From Agrostemma githago (Eukaryota; Streptophyta; Magnoliopsida; Caryophyllales; Caryophyllaceae), in assembly GCA_958450325.1 (NCBI GenBank), contig OY288243.1, positions 2,766,586 to 2,830,585 on the forward strand: a stretch of DNA of 64,000 nt. The letters are read 5' to 3'. Position 1 is the first letter of the stretch; the number at the start of each line of letters is the position of its first letter. The position numbers and the translations under genes are program-made. Below the pieces are notes generated by a model that was not told the origin of the DNA, did no database searches, and worked only from the letters and a program-made list of their open reading frames with translations. Positions 1 through 13,266 of this stretch are shown here, one piece after another.

Positions 1-670
1 AGATAGGATGGTGTCCGGATCCTTGAGTAGTTGAACGCCGGAAAAGGTCGGCATCAAGCATGAGTAAATGAGCAGAGTATATGCCCAATACATATTTGCC
101 CAAAACTGTCTCATACAAGAATCTATGATGAGAAAACAAAGCTTTAAGTAAGACGAATTTGATTTATTTGAAGGTTTAAGATCGACATAAGACATAGAAA
201 CAGGTCCATTTCATAAAGAATAAAAAAATAAATACTAATAATTGGAACGGATGGAGTATTATATTTGCCAAAATTCCGATTTTTTTTAAATTGCTGCACT
301 AACGCGTAATATCACCATAAAACGGATGGATAAATAAAGTTGATGATCAAGATAATATGCACGCTCGTTCGTTATAAAATGCTACATGAATACACGACGT
401 AATTTATCCGTATAAATCAGTGGGAGCAATAGAAAGGTTACGTAAAAAGGAAAGGAAAGCAAAATTAAATGACGTACCAGTAAAGGCAAGTATGATTATG
501 TGAAGCTAGTGTGAAATGTGAATGTATTAGTATTACAGATTTGCAAGTATGGAAGAATGAATAAAGAAGCCAAGATTTATAAGTGGAGTCAGGTAAATCT
601 AGTGTGTTTACAGTTTACTAGATAGATACTGCTCAATACTGCGTAGTTTGACGGGCGTTGTAATGGAGTA

Positions 671-776
671 CTCCACAGCAAAATACTCTCTCTCATTCTT
701 TGGAAAAACACACTTCGAATAAAATATACCACCCATTTGAATAAAAAGGTGTGTTTTTCCAGTGAATGGGAAGGAG
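671..776. mobile_element. Stowaway-like MITE (short inverted repeat)
   Basis: The element begins CTCC and ends GGAG, is flanked by TA on both sides (669-670 and 777-778), and its arms pair through a second block: TGGAAAAACACAC near 700 against GTGTGTTTTTCCA near 750. TA target duplication plus terminal inverted repeats fits a Tc1/mariner-derived MITE. It has no coding capacity. Confidence 0.55.
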
Positions 777-1896
777 TACTAACGAATCATTGTATTTTTT
801 GCATTGACTTATATTACCTACTTACTAGGGTTATATATGTGAATGATTGCTTCTTCAAGGAACATAAAAACAAAATTAATTAATTCAAACAAAGTCCATT
901 AAGAGACTAAGTAATGGGATTAAGACACTACATTATGATTCGTTAGTGGACTTGTTCTTAGGTTCGTTGTGCGTGTGGACTACATTTAGGACACGGTTCA
1001 GGACAAACAAACAAAAAAAACTCTCCTCTTTTCAAATGCATCAGCCATATCAACCATTCCCTTATTACCTCTTTCAAGTTTCAACAACTCTTTTCACCTG
1101 ATTTCGACCCTGACCCTGACCGATCCTTGTCTGCAACAATCGACAATGATGAATTGAGGGTTATTAGATTAAATTTTTACGGTTTGTTTTGGTTCAATTA
1201 CATATTACGAAGTACATTGTTTTTGCTCCTTGTATGATTTGATTTGGGTTCTGTTTTTATGAGTTTGAGATCAGTTTCCTTCTTGATTTTTAGGGTTGAT
1301 TACTCATTTTTCAATCATTAGTTAATTACGAGTACTTCTTTCTTGATTTGTTACTCCTTTCTTGATTTGTTCTTTCCTTTCATAATTGCTTATATCATTT
1401 GAATTCTACTCGTTTTTTCGTTGAAATTAAATTGTTTCTTAATCTGGCCGGGTATGTGTGTTTTTTTACAATTACCTGAGCCGTAATTTTTGTGATTTGG
1501 TTCATTTTTTCAGTATAATTACTCATTTAATTCTGTTTATTATGTGTGTATGTTTATGCTGCTAAATTCTAAATATGGACTTTATTATTGCAATTAGATG
1601 AATTTCTTCGTTTATGTTTGTGAGCTTAGTATTATTATGTTTATTCTATGATTCATTGTTTTGGCAAAATATGGGTTGATGACATAAATTTATCAAATAA
1701 TTGAGTTGGACTAATGTAGGATGAACAATTATGTTTATTGGTTAATGTGTAAGATTTTTAATTATTTGGATTTTTGTTTGTAAAACGAATGTTTGAACTT
1801 GTGGTTACGAGACCTATTTTGTTGTTTTACAATTTTCTGGCCTTAACTGACCAGAATTTGAATATTCTCTATAAAGAGCTTAAAATTCCATTTATT

Positions 1897-1899
<3 letters not shown>

Positions 1900-1935
<36 letters not shown>
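1900..1935. repeat. (TA)n microsatellite
   Basis: About 17-18 uninterrupted TA units. Likely length-polymorphic; no function is implied. Confidence 0.9.
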
Positions 1936-1938
<3 letters not shown>

Positions 1939-2365
1939 CTTTTTTTGCCGTGTCCCGTGTCCGTGTCGGTGCAACCTAGGCTCCAATTGAAGTATATGCT
2001 ACAAATTTTTTTAGAGATTTAGGGACCGTAATAAAAATGATCAGAAATCGCACGGATTGTTCATTGGATCGGTTGAGAAGACCTCGTAAAGTATGAGGAT
2101 CAATATAGACCATTTGAGGGTGTCGGCATGTGTTAAGGTCATCATTTGTTGAAAATCGATTAATCGTGAAAAGGCGATGTAAACTTGTTGATTGAGCGTG
2201 AAATCAGTTAGGGTGCATCCTGAAATCAATCCACAACATGTTGCATGAAATTCAGTTTAAATTGGAACGTGACCCGGTATAAACTCGGGAGCAACACGAA
2301 TTGATGTATAAGGAGTATAATACAATACTACTCTGTATTACCCATTTTTTAGAGCACAAAAACTC

Positions 2366-2466
2366 ATATGAGACCGTCTCACGATAATTTATCGTTAGAC
2401 CTTTTACATAAGAGGTGGTTATTAAATTGTCTCACGGTAAGATGACCGTGAGACGGTCTCACAGAA
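2366..2466. mobile_element. Small inverted-repeat element, GAGACSGTCTC type
   Basis: GAGACCGTCTCAC near 2369 and GTGAGACGGTCTCAC near 2449 form an inverted pair about 100 bp across. The same core recurs near 48185, 48408, 58370 and 60571, so it belongs to a dispersed repeat family. It lies about 280 bp upstream of the FtsH start codon. Confidence 0.45.
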
Positions 2467-2743
2467 GAGTTACTGTTTTGAGAGATTGGAGAGCCGTAAA
2501 AAATGAGTGAATGAATGAAGGCACACGTAAGGCTAATCCAAGCAACACCCTCTTCTATGGTTTCAGTTCATCCCCATCTTCTTCTTCTTCTTCTTCCTCT
2601 TTGATTCCTCATTGACGTAGTGAACCTCCAAGCTCCACCACTACCACTACCTCCCTATACTTCACCCATTAAATATTCATATCTCTCTTCTCTTACAATC
2701 AAACCCCAACTGCTACTTCACTCCTCATCTTTGAGCTCCAACC

Positions 2744-5700
2744 ATGGCTTCCACTACCACAAACCCACTCCTCTCCTCAACCTTCTTCAACAATGGCGGC
2801 ATCCAACTCTTCCCACCAACCCCAAAAACCACTTCCAGAAGAAAACTCCTGCAAATCACTCAATCCCACAAACAACCCACTTCCCAAATCACTAAATCGT
2901 CATTAACTGCGTTAATCCTATCCTCAGCCCTCGCTAATCCCGCACTAGCAATCGACAACACCACCCCAGCTTCCCCAATTCCCCCAACCCAAACCCTAGA
3001 ACTTCAATCGTCGACGCAATCACAACCCCAATCAAAACCCTTTGCCCAAAACCTAATCTTGAACGCTCCCAAACCCGGAAACTCCGACCCGGACCTTCCG
3101 GACGGTACTCAGTGGAGGTACAGTGAGTTCCTAAACGCGGTTAAAAAGGGTAAAATTGAAAGGGTAAGATTCACAAAAGACGGGTCGATGGTCCAGCTGA
3201 CCGCCGTTGATGGGCGCCGGGCAGCGGTGGTGGTTCCGAATGACCCGGATCTTATCGACATATTGGCCATGAACGGGGTGGATATATCCGTATCCGAGGG
3301 TGAAGGGGGAAATGGGCTTTTCGGGTTTATTGGGAATTTGCTGTTTCCGATTTTGGCGTTTGCTGGGCTGTTTTTCTTGTTTCAGAGGGCCCAGGGTGGG
3401 CCTGGCGGGCCCGGCGGGCTTGGTGGACCCATGGACTTCGGCCGGTCTAAGTCCAAGTTCCAGGAGGTGCCCGAGACCGGTGTCTCCTTTGCTGACGTCG
3501 CTGGTGCTGATCAGGTGAGCCAGAAAGCTTTAATTTTCGATCAAACGTAAAAAAAATCAGTTTGTGGTTTGTTTTATATTGATATGTTATGAATTGGGGT
3601 GAGCAGGCTAAGCTAGAGCTTCAAGAAGTGGTTGATTTCTTGAAGAACCCGGATAAGTACACTGCGTTGGGAGCGAAAATCCCGAAAGGGTGTCTGTTAG
3701 TGGGACCCCCAGGGACGGGAAAGACGTTGCTGGCGAGAGCAGTGGCAGGGGAGGCAGGAGTGCCGTTCTTCTCATGCGCAGCGTCTGAGTTTGTAGAGTT
3801 GTTTGTTGGAGTTGGGGCGAGTAGAGTGAGGGACTTGTTCGAGAAGGCAAAGAGCAAGGCGCCTTGCATTGTGTTTATTGATGAGATAGACGCGGTAGGG
3901 AGGCAGAGAGGAGCGGGTATGGGTGGTGGGAATGACGAGAGGGAGCAGACGATTAATCAGTTGTTGACCGAGATGGACGGCTTCTCTGGGAATTCTGGTG
4001 TTATTGTCTTGGCTGCTACTAATCGGCCTGATGTTCTTGATTCAGCTTTGTTGAGACCTGGTAGGTTTGATCGTCAGGTTACTGTTGATCGCCCCGATGT
4101 TGCTGGCAGAGTTAGGATTCTTCAGGTAACGCACTCCTCGTCTCGGGTAACTTGGAATTTTGTTTGTGTATTTGTTGTAGTGTCATGGGAATGTTATTAT
4201 GTGAACTAATTTAGCTGTATTGTCATATATGAGGGTTCCTCAACTCCCCATGACCTATGCTCTACTTAAATTCGTTAGAACTTAAAAGTATAGGACATGA
4301 ATGTGTGCTCAACTGTCAGACTGATCTATTTCTATGAAATATCATCACCCATATCCGAGTGTCGAGTATCCAAGACAGGTATGCAAGGCAATAAGAGTCG
4401 GAGTTACATGCTCATGAGTCATGACCTAAGCTAGAAACCCAACAGCATTGAAAGGTTCATTTATGACTGACTCCCTTTACAGAGGCCTGAAAGAGAAAAT
4501 ACCCCTTCACGATGTTGGGCAAAAAAAATTGTACAGTGTCCTCTTATCATATGCCAAATGTTTTAGAATTAGTATGAAGGCTGATGATCTATGGAGAAAG
4601 ACAAAAAATTGGAAACACGATTTTCACTGTCTTAATGACTGGTAGGTAAGACTAAAAAAAGGACTTGATTCAGCATTATGGAATTCCTCGAACATGGGCA
4701 CCGGGAACTAGGTGTCTGTGTTTTATTTAGAATAAACATATGGCTCAAGTGATAACAGTTTAATCTTGGGACTGCTTTATGTTCTGTAGGTTCACTCTAG
4801 AGGCAAGTCTCTCGCCAAGGATGTGGACTTCGACAAGGTTGCTAGGAGAACTCCTGGGTTCACTGGGGCGGATCTACAAAACTTGATGAATGAAGCTGCT
4901 ATTCTTGCTGCTAGAAGAGACCTCAAGGAAATCAGCAAAGATGAGATCTCTGATGCTTTGGAGAGAATTATCGCTGGGCCCGAGAAGAAAAATGCTGTTG
5001 TGTCAGAAGAGAAGAAGCGATTAGTAGCTTATCATGGTACACCTAACACTTTAAAGTCCGACTTGCATATGGGTCAGTTCGGTTGGGACTATTTGTTAAA
5101 CATGTGATTTGCTAAACTTTCTTTTGTTTGTGCGCAGAGGCTGGTCATGCTTTAGTGGGTGCTCTTATGCCTGAATATGATCCTGTAGCTAAAATCTCAG
5201 TCATCCCTCGTGGTCAAGCTGGTGGTCTCACCTTTTTTGCCCCCAGCGAAGAACGATTGGAATCAGGCCTTTACAGTAGAAGCTATCTTGAGAATCAGAT
5301 GGCCGTTGCTCTTGGTGGCCGGTATGTAGTTTTTTCAAAGTACTTGTGTTCCGTGGAGGGTCACTAATTAACATACGTAGTACAACCATTGGTAATTCAA
5401 TGGGGTGGCACCGTGGCAGATTGTTTTTGGCTCAATTTTCGGTGCTAAAATTTCTACTATATGAAAATGACAGAAATTTTCAGGACATGGTAAACACGTT
5501 TCTAGTTTCTCTGCGTCCGCTACTGTATACGGCCTTGCTTCTGGCTATTCTCCTATAAATGTGAATGAAATTGTGTCCAGAATTGTATAGAATGACTGAG
5601 TAATGAGCTGTTTAGCCGATGTAATCAGTAATATTAGTTTCATATTTAACCCCCGCTTTAATATCACAGGGTCGCTGAAGAGGTAATATTTGGTGAAGAC

Positions 5701-6159
5701 AATGTAACAACAGGGGCATCAAATGACTTCACGCAAGTTTCACGAGTGGCAAGGCAGATGGTTGAGAGACTTGGATTCAGTAAGAAAATCGGCCAAATTG
5801 CAATTGGTGGCGGCGGTGGTAATCCATTCTTAGGCCAGCAGGTTCAAATTTTCGACCATTCTTTTGATTTTTGGTAAATTGTCCATGAAGCCCAAAAAAA
5901 AAGTAAATTCACACATTAACACTTGTTTTGAATGCAGATGTCTAGTCAGAAAGATTACTCGATGGCGACAGCAGATATTGTGGATGCGGAAGTGAGGGAG
6001 TTGGTTGAGACGGCATACAAAAGAGCAACGGAGATCGTCACCACCCACATCGACATCCTCCATAAGCTCGCTCAGCTCCTCATCGAGAAGGAGACTGTCG
6101 ACGGTGAAGAGTTTATGAGCCTTTTCATTGACGGCAAGGCCGAGTTATATGTTTCTTAA
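2744..6159 (+). CDS. FTSH1/5: Thylakoid ATP-dependent zinc metalloprotease FtsH, type A (FTSH1/FTSH5-like), 704 aa
   Basis: Membrane AAA protease of the thylakoid FtsH hexamer, which degrades damaged D1 protein in photosystem II repair; type A subunits pair with type B (FTSH2/8). Exons: 2744-3514, 3607-4125, 4790-5036, 5138-5321, 5670-5841, 5938-6159; the frame closes exactly. The N-terminus is a Ser/Thr/Arg-rich plastid transit peptide followed by an Ala-rich segment ending in ALA near residue 70, a thylakoid-transfer signal. One membrane span lies near residues 190-210, then a Gly/Pro-rich linker. The AAA module shows Walker A GPPGTGKT (~290), Walker B IVFIDEID (~350) and the second region of homology with AATNRPD and RPGRFDR. 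Zinc motif HEAGH is at 512-516, split by intron 3. The C-terminus MSSQKDYS...ELYVS is typical of type A. Length matches the family. FTSH1 and FTSH5 cannot be separated by eye. Confidence 0.96.
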
Positions 6160-6781
6160 TCCTTCAGCCCCCCCATAGCTCTTCCCTGTAATATATCTTG
6201 TATAAACTCAAATACACTAGTCTTACTCATTTTAGTACATAAGTATATTTTTTGACATTCCTGTGGCCTTCTTTCTTGTTTCAGTGCTTCTAAGCATACA
6301 TACATCTAGAGACTAGAAGCATCGAAGTGTAATCTATACAATCTAGTTAAAAGGTTACCTCATATATTGAATGTTATTCGCATGACTCTTATGGAACGGA
6401 GGAAGTATTTTGATACTACTAATTTATCGAATCCTCTTCCCAATATTGTTATACTCCGTACAACTTAGTGCACTCTTTGTGTTTCCGACAGGGCAAAAAT
6501 TGAACAAAAATTTCAGTCTGTTTGCGTTGGGTTCTACTCTGTCAAAATTGTGATGTATTAATATGTCTGAGAATGAGGAATAAATTCGACATTATTTTAC
6601 CAATTTTAGACACGAGAAGGTAGCACACCAATACATGATCGATCATTACACAAGAAATACATACACCCAGCGTACACCTGTATCACTACAGAGACTAAAC
6701 GAACAATGGAACAACTTACTAAATAGGAGAAGAAGATAATAATGTACAGAGGTTTGGTCCTCGGTTTCCTGTGGCACCATG
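6160..6781. other. Convergent 3' flank between FtsH and BSK
   Basis: FtsH (+) and BSK (-) converge here. The ~620 bp probably hold both 3' UTRs and polyadenylation signals (AATAAA-like sequence near 6580). No ORF or repeat stands out. Confidence 0.6.
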
Positions 6782-9700
6782 CTATCGTTTATCCTCCAAC
6801 TGAGCAGCCTCATTCAACATGTCGGCAGCGTCCTTGTGCATGTCAAGCTTCGATAGGGCGACTGATTGCAGGTAGAATGCTGTCGACCAGTCTGGATATA
6901 CACATTGCGCTTGCATTGCATCTCTTAGAGCTGCATCCGGTTGGTCCATGAACAGATTGCAAAGACTCCTCCGAGCATAAACAGTCGGAGATACCATAGT
7001 TCCAACATCCAAAAACTGCACCAAGTTTATTTTCAGGTTATGCATTAACAAAGTGTTTGGATCAAGACCCCACAGCATATACAATTGAAGCTCTCCACGC
7101 AACTCTATCTCAACCAAACACAACTCAAGTGAGCTTAACTAAACTGAACCTGAATTAACGTGAATTTTGGTTTATCTCTCTAAGACCTTGCATTAAACAT
7201 GAATTTTGGTTAAGTAATGTTGAACTATCCTAGATCGATGCAAATATTAAAGGCATAAACAATGCATATAAGATCTTCTGCACCTTAATGAAGAGTCCAA
7301 TTTCTCACTATCACAAGTCATAACTCAGTTTCTCAACTTTATTTGGGAGGAGGGAATAGAGGAGTCGGAGAGTCTGCACACCTGTGAATAGCAGTCTATA
7401 GCAGTCTTGAAATCTTTGTCACGAAACGACAGGTCGCCACGCTTTCTAGCTTCCAAGATGTCTCTCATTTGTTGTGTCCACTCTTGAAAAGATAACTGAG
7501 CCGTGGCAAAAAATAAAAATAAATTAATCAAGTACAATAACCAGGGCCAAAAGTTACAGTTTACAAATGACAAACTTTCAAGTTTCAATTTATTACCTCG
7601 TTGGTTCCTTCATCATCTTTGTAGTGAGTTGAAACCAGTATTTGGTGAATTGCTGTGAGGTCCAACCTAGAACAAGCATCTCCCATAGGTGAAAGAGGTT
7701 GCGGTGGTGTAGGAGGTGCATCCTCGGGCTTTGGTATCCCCAACATCAGATAAGAAGGAACCTAAAAGGTGGAAAATTGCAAACCAAACTGACTGAATTC
7801 ACTAGTCATGATGACGACAAAGAGCGGGAAAATTCCATATATTAGGGATTCTAGAAGCCAAAAGTCTGCACAGAAGTTGTGCGACCATATAAAATTGAAG
7901 CAAATCAGAGAAAATCCCTAGTATTATATAGAGCTAAGAGACGAAAAATGTGAAGTGGAACAAAAGTTGATGACCACTTACATTAGCCTTACTCTGCAAA
8001 GGACCAAGTGTAGTAACCAAGTCTTTAACATTTGGGCGCTCCCTGGGTTCATACTGCAGGCATTGTGACGCAAGATTGAAAACAATTGTGGCCTCTTCAT
8101 TAGAGAAGTTACCTTCCAAGTGCGAGTCCATTAGTACAACAATGTTTTGACCACGTATCATATCAAGGGCCTGGAGAAGACATCAAACATTTCATACTGA
8201 CTAACCGTAAATTTGAACATTATCGTCAGGTAATGAGCCCACCATACATACACCGACATTGAGGATATTACCACAACATGAAAGAAACTAAGGGGATTGA
8301 AAAGTTTGAAGCATCGGAACGCCAAGAAGAGGGTACTAAAAGTAGTTGGTTAAGGAATTTTGCACACAACCGAAGTTATATATGTGACATGAATAGTGTG
8401 TAAAAAAATATTGAACCCATCTTATATTGAGCTGAATATATTAATCCCAGAGACTCATTTTTTAACCTCACATCTTTAAATTCAATATGAAAGACTCTTA
8501 ACTGGGGGGTCGGTCAGACAGCGCCTCAGCTACCATATAACTAAGGTATCTTTTGTAGGCAAGTAAATTGATGCAGATATTCAATGGTACTAGGGCTTAA
8601 CTTCTGAGTTCCAAATTATGGTGGGTTGCGAATTGATGTATAATTCAGAACTACCAGAACTCTTAGAGTGGGTGACTCAATTTTAGTGGTGGGTTTTACC
8701 TCAGATTCTTGGGTCTTATCACCAATTGTATTGGCCACTTGGCCCTAAAATTGTGTCCCAACTCCCAACTTATTGGTTTTTGAGGTAATTTTCTTTTATG
8801 TTTCTTGACAGTCGGTTCTTCTGTTGCAGGTCAAAAGTTGATGCTACACATCATCATCATAATAAGTGTTATTTTTATGTTTTTAAAAATCAATATGCTC
8901 CCAGAACTTACATGACTTGGAGGAATATGCTTTCCAGTGAGAAGATCTAGCAGAACTGTTCCAAAGCTGAAGATAACACTCTCTGGAGTAACTCTTCCTA
9001 CATCAATATCAAAGTAAAGTGGTCATTTTCTTTACGGCAAAAAAAAATACTGAACATCTGTCTTCATTGGCATTGGGAATTTCAGAGTTCAGACTAATAA
9101 AAAACATAATCTGTATTATAAATAGTTACCATTTCTAAGATACTCTGGTGGTGTATAAGCAAGATTGGTGCTATAACTTTTTCCATCACGGCTGTTCTTC
9201 ATCAAGCCAAAACAGGAAAGTCGTGGATCACCGCTCTGCAACACAAGTAGAATATGAAAAACAATGTTTGCGACAAGCGTATAAGTACATCATATAAAAT
9301 CACCGACCTTCCACATAGAAAACCAGGACTACACGCGTAGCAAATTGTGTATCTCAAACGAATCAAGTGACATCAACAATTTTCACAACTAACAAAAGCC
9401 TTAGTGGCCCTTAAAAAATAATTAGGGAGAGATGCACAGCTGATAACACTCTGTAGTAATAATACAAAGTGCCAAGTACCTCATCAAAAAGAACTCTGTA
9501 TGCATTTAAATCGTGATACAGGGGACGGCCTTCAATGCTGCAGTACTCTAGCGCTTCAGCAATATATAAAGCAACTCTTAATCGCATAGCCCACTCAAGG
9601 GTTTGGTTCTCCCCTGTCAAGAATGAAAGCTTATTCACATCAGCTTACATAGCAAATTTGACGCCATTAAATCTCACTTCTCATGCTTTAATCTCAATAA

Positions 9701-11604
9701 CAGAAAATAGGAAATGTGTTTGTATAACCAACACGTACATAATTTAGTACCACCACACAACTATACTCACATCAAATTCATACACGCAAGGAGCTAAACG
9801 TCCCAATCACCCAATAGTATCATTGTTTGAATAATTAGCCCATTGATAACACCCAAAACAACCAAATGATATATTCATCTAAGTTATGAGTTTAAACCTA
9901 AAAGTCCTAAATAGGTGAAGTCCAGAGTCCTCCCACAATTTTTTCAATGGTGAATATACAATTCCACTTTAGGGGTGCGTAAGGGTATGAATAAGTCAAC
10001 TTATAGCAATCATAGAAGATGGTGACCAACAAATACGTATACGCAAATAGTAATTTTTTTTTTTGGGGGGGGGGGACCCCAATGGGAGTGCATTGACACC
10101 ACCCAAACCAAGATATTAGGTACACCAACACACACACACGGGCTGACAATCACAACGTGATTGGAAGTCAAGGTTTAAAGCAAAACAAAGTGCTGATCAT
10201 TATGAGATCTCTCATACTTTGAAAGAGCCAATCTCTAGTACCAAGCCTATGCTTAGATTGGAACATGCGTAATCCGAATACATCAATAACTTGATAATCA
10301 ATTAACTATATCCTGCTTCAGATACCCATTACATACCACAAAAATATAACCCTATGGCAAGTATCCTTACTTCCTTGTCCCTCCAGGAGGAGATTTGACA
10401 CAATCTCCAAGTGGGAATATAGACGGATTTTTTTCACTCATATTCATCCCTTACCGTTCCCTAAAAATAACGAACATTAAATAAAAAGTAAGCATTGAAC
10501 TACTCACTAAGGCAACCATCAAACCCAAGAAGACAGAATGAATGCAGTGCTTTATTACAATACACAAAAAAAAATCAACCTACAGAAAATGGTGGTTTAG
10601 TAGAAACATACAGTGAAATAAATGTTTAGCAAGTGTATCGTTAGGCATGAACTCAGCAACAAGCAGCCTCTCATCCCCCTCACAACAATAACCAATCAAA
10701 GTCGCCAGCTTCTTGTGCCTCAACTTACCAACTCCCTTTGCTTCCTCCTATACACACACATAACACAACAGAATCAATCAAACGAGCAATAAAACCACTG
10801 GATTAATTTACGACATTATGCAGAAACAATAACAACATCCAATAACACCCCCACCCTCGCAAATGAAATGATCGGCCGAGCAGGCCAGCAAGGGCAGCTG
10901 TCCCCTAGCATTGTAAAATTTGAAACATTTTAGTTCAAAGTTTCAATCTTTTTCCCTCTAATTTTGGCCCTCACAAAGATCTCTTCACTTTATTGAATTA
11001 TAGCCCTTGCCCCAACTTCCACCCTCACAGAAAACGAACCACTAAAACCTTGTGAAGCGGTTGAACTGAATTTAAGTAAGAGTAGCTTAACCTAACCTAA
11101 ATTAACGAGGTTAAGCTTAACTTAACTAAATCGAATAGGGATGAACTAAACTGAACCGAGTTTCGATAAAGAGATCCTAACATCGCCACGCCACTAACAG
11201 ATGAGCATCATCAACAAAGCAAGGAAAAAAGCACCCAAATTCCATAAACCCTAGATAAAACAAGCAGGGAAAGAGGAGAAAAGAAGGTAATAAAAGAGGG
11301 ATAGATAAAATACAGCAAATTGTTTAGGATCAGGCCATGCAAGCTTGGAGAACTTCTTGACGGCGATCTTACGGCGATTAGAGAGGCGACCGGCGTAAAC
11401 GACGTTGGGAGCCTTTTGGCCGCCTTCAGAAACAATGGATTCGGTGCTGAAGTTGTCGGTGGCGGTCTTGAGCTCGGAGAGGGTGAACTCAGTGAACTCC
11501 CGAGCAGAGGCGGCGGCGGAGGCGGCGGAGGGGGCGGTGGGTTTGCCGTTGGCGTGGTAGAGGGAGTGTTTGGGTGGGGTTAGGGTTGAACTGAAGCACC
11601 CCAT
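6782..11604 (-). CDS. BSK: Brassinosteroid-signaling kinase (BSK1/BSK2-like) pseudokinase with TPRs, 484 aa
   Basis: Receptor-like cytoplasmic kinase acting just below the BRI1 brassinosteroid receptor at the plasma membrane. Exons in coding order: 11604-11314, 10747-10612, 9613-9480, 9235-9130, 8997-8912, 8170-7982, 7761-7597, 7495-7382, 7015-6782; the sum is 485 codons with stop. The start MGCFSS gives Gly2 for N-myristoylation and Cys3 for palmitoylation, preceded in the genome by a GA-rich leader. The kinase-like domain has the lysine (IAVKKF), but the catalytic loop reads YHDLNAYRV and the DFG position reads CFG, the known pseudokinase signature of BSKs. After the kinase, a Pro-rich linker leads to tetratricopeptide repeats (ARKRGDLSFRDKDFKTAIDC to the end). 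Length is close to Arabidopsis BSK2 and BSK1. The member assignment is tentative; the family is firm. Confidence 0.95.
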
Positions 11605-12420
11605 GAGGTAGAAGAAGAAGAAGAAGATTATTGAAGCAGCTATGGAATGGGGAATGGGGAATGGGAATGATTGAGTGATCTGTGTGTTGTATGATAGGAG
11701 GGAGTATCAGGTTTTGTTGTTGTAGGTGAGGAAATAAAAGAACAGTAGTTGACTTGATGAAATATTATTCTACTCGTACTAATTTATTTGTAGTAGTAGT
11801 TTAATTACGGCATCATTATCATATGACATCCCCTACCCCTAGGTGCTACTCCGTAATACAATACGAAATTCTACCAATGCGATGACGTGTCAACATTATA
11901 ATGAAAACTTTTCCAACTTCGGAATTACTTCATCGTTTAGGGGTTGATTTACTTGCACGAGTATGTTTTAGTATTGTTTTATTCAACTTCAATCAAGTCA
12001 GTATAGAAAGGGTAACATCGAATCATTGGAATATTTTGTGTTTTTAATGATGTCCGATGTGTTTTTAATGAGCCTTCAGGTTCTTACTTCTTTAGTAACC
12101 CCTGTTATGAGAAAATTGACACACACACATATGTATATATATCATGAGGTTACACAGCAGCAAAATCAGATTTCTTCTTAATTCCTCAATAAGTAGCCTT
12201 TTAGAAGTTTCAGTTGGACAATCGTGTATCTGAGTGGTTGAGGGTAACCTATATTACCAAGTTAGGGAAAACCGGCAAACCATGAATGGACAAATGTATC
12301 GCAGTGTGCTTAGCTATTACTCGTGCTTAAGAATTTCATTGTCTCCATTATTGAAAATATAGATAATGTATCTCATGTTAATAGCATTGTATAATCATTA
12401 CTTCATGTATCTTGCTAATT
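11605..12420. other. Intergenic, BSK promoter side
   Basis: This region contains the BSK 5' UTR (GAA-rich, next to 11605) and AT-rich promoter sequence. A short CA/TA-rich run lies near 12120-12145. No gene is supported. Confidence 0.5.
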
Positions 12421-12500
12421 ACCGAAGATATTTTAGCCTAGTGGTTAAGACTAAGTGCTCTAAGACAGTAGGTCACAGTAGGCGTGCAATCATGATTCTA
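12421..12500 (+). mobile_element. tRNA-derived SINE fragment (5' part)
   Basis: It begins CCGAAGATATTTTAGCCTAG and continues with GTGGTTAAGAC, an A-box-like Pol III motif, then a degraded B-box region. The same head occurs in the SINE copies at 26528 and 59619, but the 3' half is decayed and no poly-A is seen. Confidence 0.5.
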
Positions 12501-12637
12501 ATATTCTTCTACTTTTAGTTACTCTAGTTAGAATAATACGCAATCTCCTTTATGAGTAGATGTTTCTCATTGTTAATGAATAAACTCAACCTTTACCATA
12601 ACGAGTAATTTACATTCGATACTTGGACCTTGTTCAA

Positions 12638-13205
12638 CCTGTTATCAGATCGTCAGTGGAGATATTTGTGGTGATCACCTTGTGCACTGCTGGTACTGTG
12701 GGAATTAAACACCGTCGTAACATTATCCGTGACACGCTGTTGGATATTTGCTTTCGGACGAGGATCTTTGTGGGCAAAGAGGTGGACATTAGTCTCTGCG
12801 ATGGAAACGACGAGCCCTTACGACATGCATATCTTTTGCTTCATTTGTGAGACAAAGGACGTGATGTCTGTGTTGACTTGACTGGCTGAATGTGTCATCC
12901 CTTAGACCTAGTATTGTTGGGCTGATTTGAGCCTAGGCAGGCGGTCGCCAATGCTGCTTAGTGCAAGTGCGCCAAATAGCGAGATCTTTGAATGGCGAAG
13001 GGCTATGGCTTTACCATTTTCGTTCTCGTCGCTACGAGAGTTATAGCCCAATGCAGCTTGGCGTGCTTAAGCGGATTCACAAGTTTTCTATTTCTCAAGA
13101 TACTAAAGTGCGTGCCGCTATTCACATTTTACTAGAAATAGCTTCACAGTAACTAAAGAAGTGGGCGCCCATATAGCATCTCGATTGCCTACGAACTTCT
13201 TGTAA
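12638..13205 (+). pseudogene. Decayed transposon-linked ORF (C-terminal part)
   Basis: Read across frames, the stretch gives a continuous conserved-looking protein tail. GTVGIKHRRNIIRDTLLDIC and GKEVDI-LCDGNDEPLR lie in the first part; LPFSFSSL, LKRIHKFSISQD and VRAAIHI follow; the end is GAHIASRLPTNFL and a stop at 13203-13205. I recall this order of blocks as the C-terminus of a repeated plant ORF often annotated as reverse-transcriptase- or auxilin-like. At least two frameshifts and several stops break it, so it is not expressed as one protein. Both name and mobile origin rest on memory. Confidence 0.6.
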
Positions 13206-13236
13206 TTGGATCATGTTTTATATATTTTGGTTTACA

Positions 13237-13254
13237 ACAACAACAACAACAACA
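13237..13254. repeat. (CAA)n microsatellite
   Basis: About six CAA/ACA units in a row just downstream of the decayed ORF. The complementary motif GTTGTTGTT recurs in intron 2 of DWA2 near 14262. Confidence 0.7.
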
Positions 13255-13266
13255 TTATCTTAAAGA

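Larger units (their letters stand above)
1..2743. other. Intergenic region upstream of FtsH
   Basis: No gene is supported here. The stretch is AT-rich with stop codons in all frames. It holds a Stowaway-like inverted repeat (671-776), a TA microsatellite (about 1900-1935) and a GAGACSGTCTC-type inverted repeat (2366-2466). The last ~200 bases are CT-rich (runs of CTT near 2580-2600), typical of a plant 5' UTR, and probably contain the FtsH transcription start. Confidence 0.6.

Noticed and set aside
4448..4645. 65-aa frame within FtsH intron 2
   Set aside because: It lies between well-defined splice sites and has no family features.
10044..10080. T-run next to G-run in BSK intron 2 as a G-quadruplex or regulatory element
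   Set aside because: A single homopolymer G tract in an intron; no spaced G runs and likely a simple repeat.
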